From Gammaproteobacteria bacterium (GTDB lineage Bacteria > Pseudomonadota > Gammaproteobacteria > Pseudomonadales > Azotimanducaceae), in contig JAUILW010000005.1 of the NCBI GenBank assembly GCA_030432795.1, positions 1 through 27,857 on the forward strand: DNA of 27,857 bases. The letters run 5' to 3'. The first letter of the stretch is position 1, and each line of letters starts with the position of its first letter. Under the pieces are notes generated by a model. The model was given only the letters and a program-made list of their open reading frames with translations. It did no database searches and was not told the DNA's origin. This document shows, piece by piece, positions 27,690 to 27,857 of this stretch. The translations under genes were made by a program, and so were the position numbers.

Positions 27690-27857
27690 ATGCCGCTGCT
27701 GTTAGCACAAGCCGAAGCCGAGGTGGCGTCTGCCGCCGCCCAAGCCGCCAAGGACGCGCTGAACGCCAGCCGCGACGTCAGCGAGCTGGCCTACTTGGTG
27801 ATGGGCGTGGGCATCCTGCTGATCGTCGGGCAGGCGGTCAATGCGTTCATGAACCGC
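27690..27857 (+). CDS. Membrane protein, 5' part only (runs off the window)
   Basis: The ATG at 27690 follows AAGGA at eight bases. 56 codons are present and the frame is open to the end of the window. An Ala-rich amphipathic start (LAQAEAEVASAAAQAA) leads to one hydrophobic helix (LAYLVMGVGILLIVGQAV). Family unknown; the rest lies outside the window. Confidence 0.5.
   Translation, partial: MPLLLAQAEAEVASAAAQAAKDALNASRDVSELAYLVMGVGILLIVGQAVNAFMNR

Overview
The window reads as part of a temperate, tailed bacteriophage (or prophage) genome of a G+C-rich bacterium, most likely a planctomycete. Phage identity rests on a tyrosine integrase with an excisionase-like HTH protein, an ERF single-strand annealing protein, a RuvC-like resolvase, a dNMP kinase, virion-type beta-rich proteins and many short genes in tight ATGA/TGATG overlaps. 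The planctomycete assignment is an inference: the integrase C-terminus has the Asn-Met-Arg-Ala-Ser...Glu-Thr motif I associate with planctomycete integrases, and many products are unrecognisable. All genes are on the + strand except one lipoprotein gene.

Layout. 1-5201: late structural genes (a 5'-truncated coiled-coil protein, a 266-aa protein, a protein with a cadherin-like domain and a 984-aa protein probably of the tail). 5233-6458: a tiny membrane protein, a terminator-like hairpin and a lone minus-strand lipoprotein. 6914-8338: excisionase-like protein and integrase. 8339-8980: a 640-bp non-coding stretch full of short direct and inverted repeats (candidate attP or origin), then a leader with two interlocked inverted repeats. 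8980-13299: a DUF7666-like protein with a 27-bp tandem repeat, dNMP kinase, RimI-like acetyltransferase, a basic peptide, csrA, a second CsrA-like gene, an ERF recombinase and a ParB-like protein. 13318-15969: an SF2 helicase interrupted by an intein. 15917-21969: small early/replication proteins, among them a DnaB-N-like protein, an HNH/zinc protein, a RuvC-like resolvase and an RNA polymerase alpha-CTD-like protein. 22015-22253: a terminator, a tRNA with anticodon CAU and a second hairpin. 22265-27857: an alpha/beta hydrolase, several small membrane or exported proteins, and a papain-like cysteine peptidase interrupted by a second intein; possibly a lysis or envelope module. Terminase, portal and capsid genes are not in the window.

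The most striking items: (1) an intein inserted exactly in front of the catalytic cysteine of the papain-like peptidase, so the +1 splicing nucleophile is also the protease nucleophile; (2) a csrA gene whose leader carries two hairpins presenting GGA in their loops, followed by an overlapping CsrA-like gene lacking the RNA-binding Arg44; (3) interlocked alternative hairpins covering a start codon; (4) a repeat-rich region beside the integrase. The order structural genes - int/xis - early genes - lysis-like genes resembles the packaged (not integrated) order of lambda-like phages, so an attachment site inside the window near the integrase is plausible.
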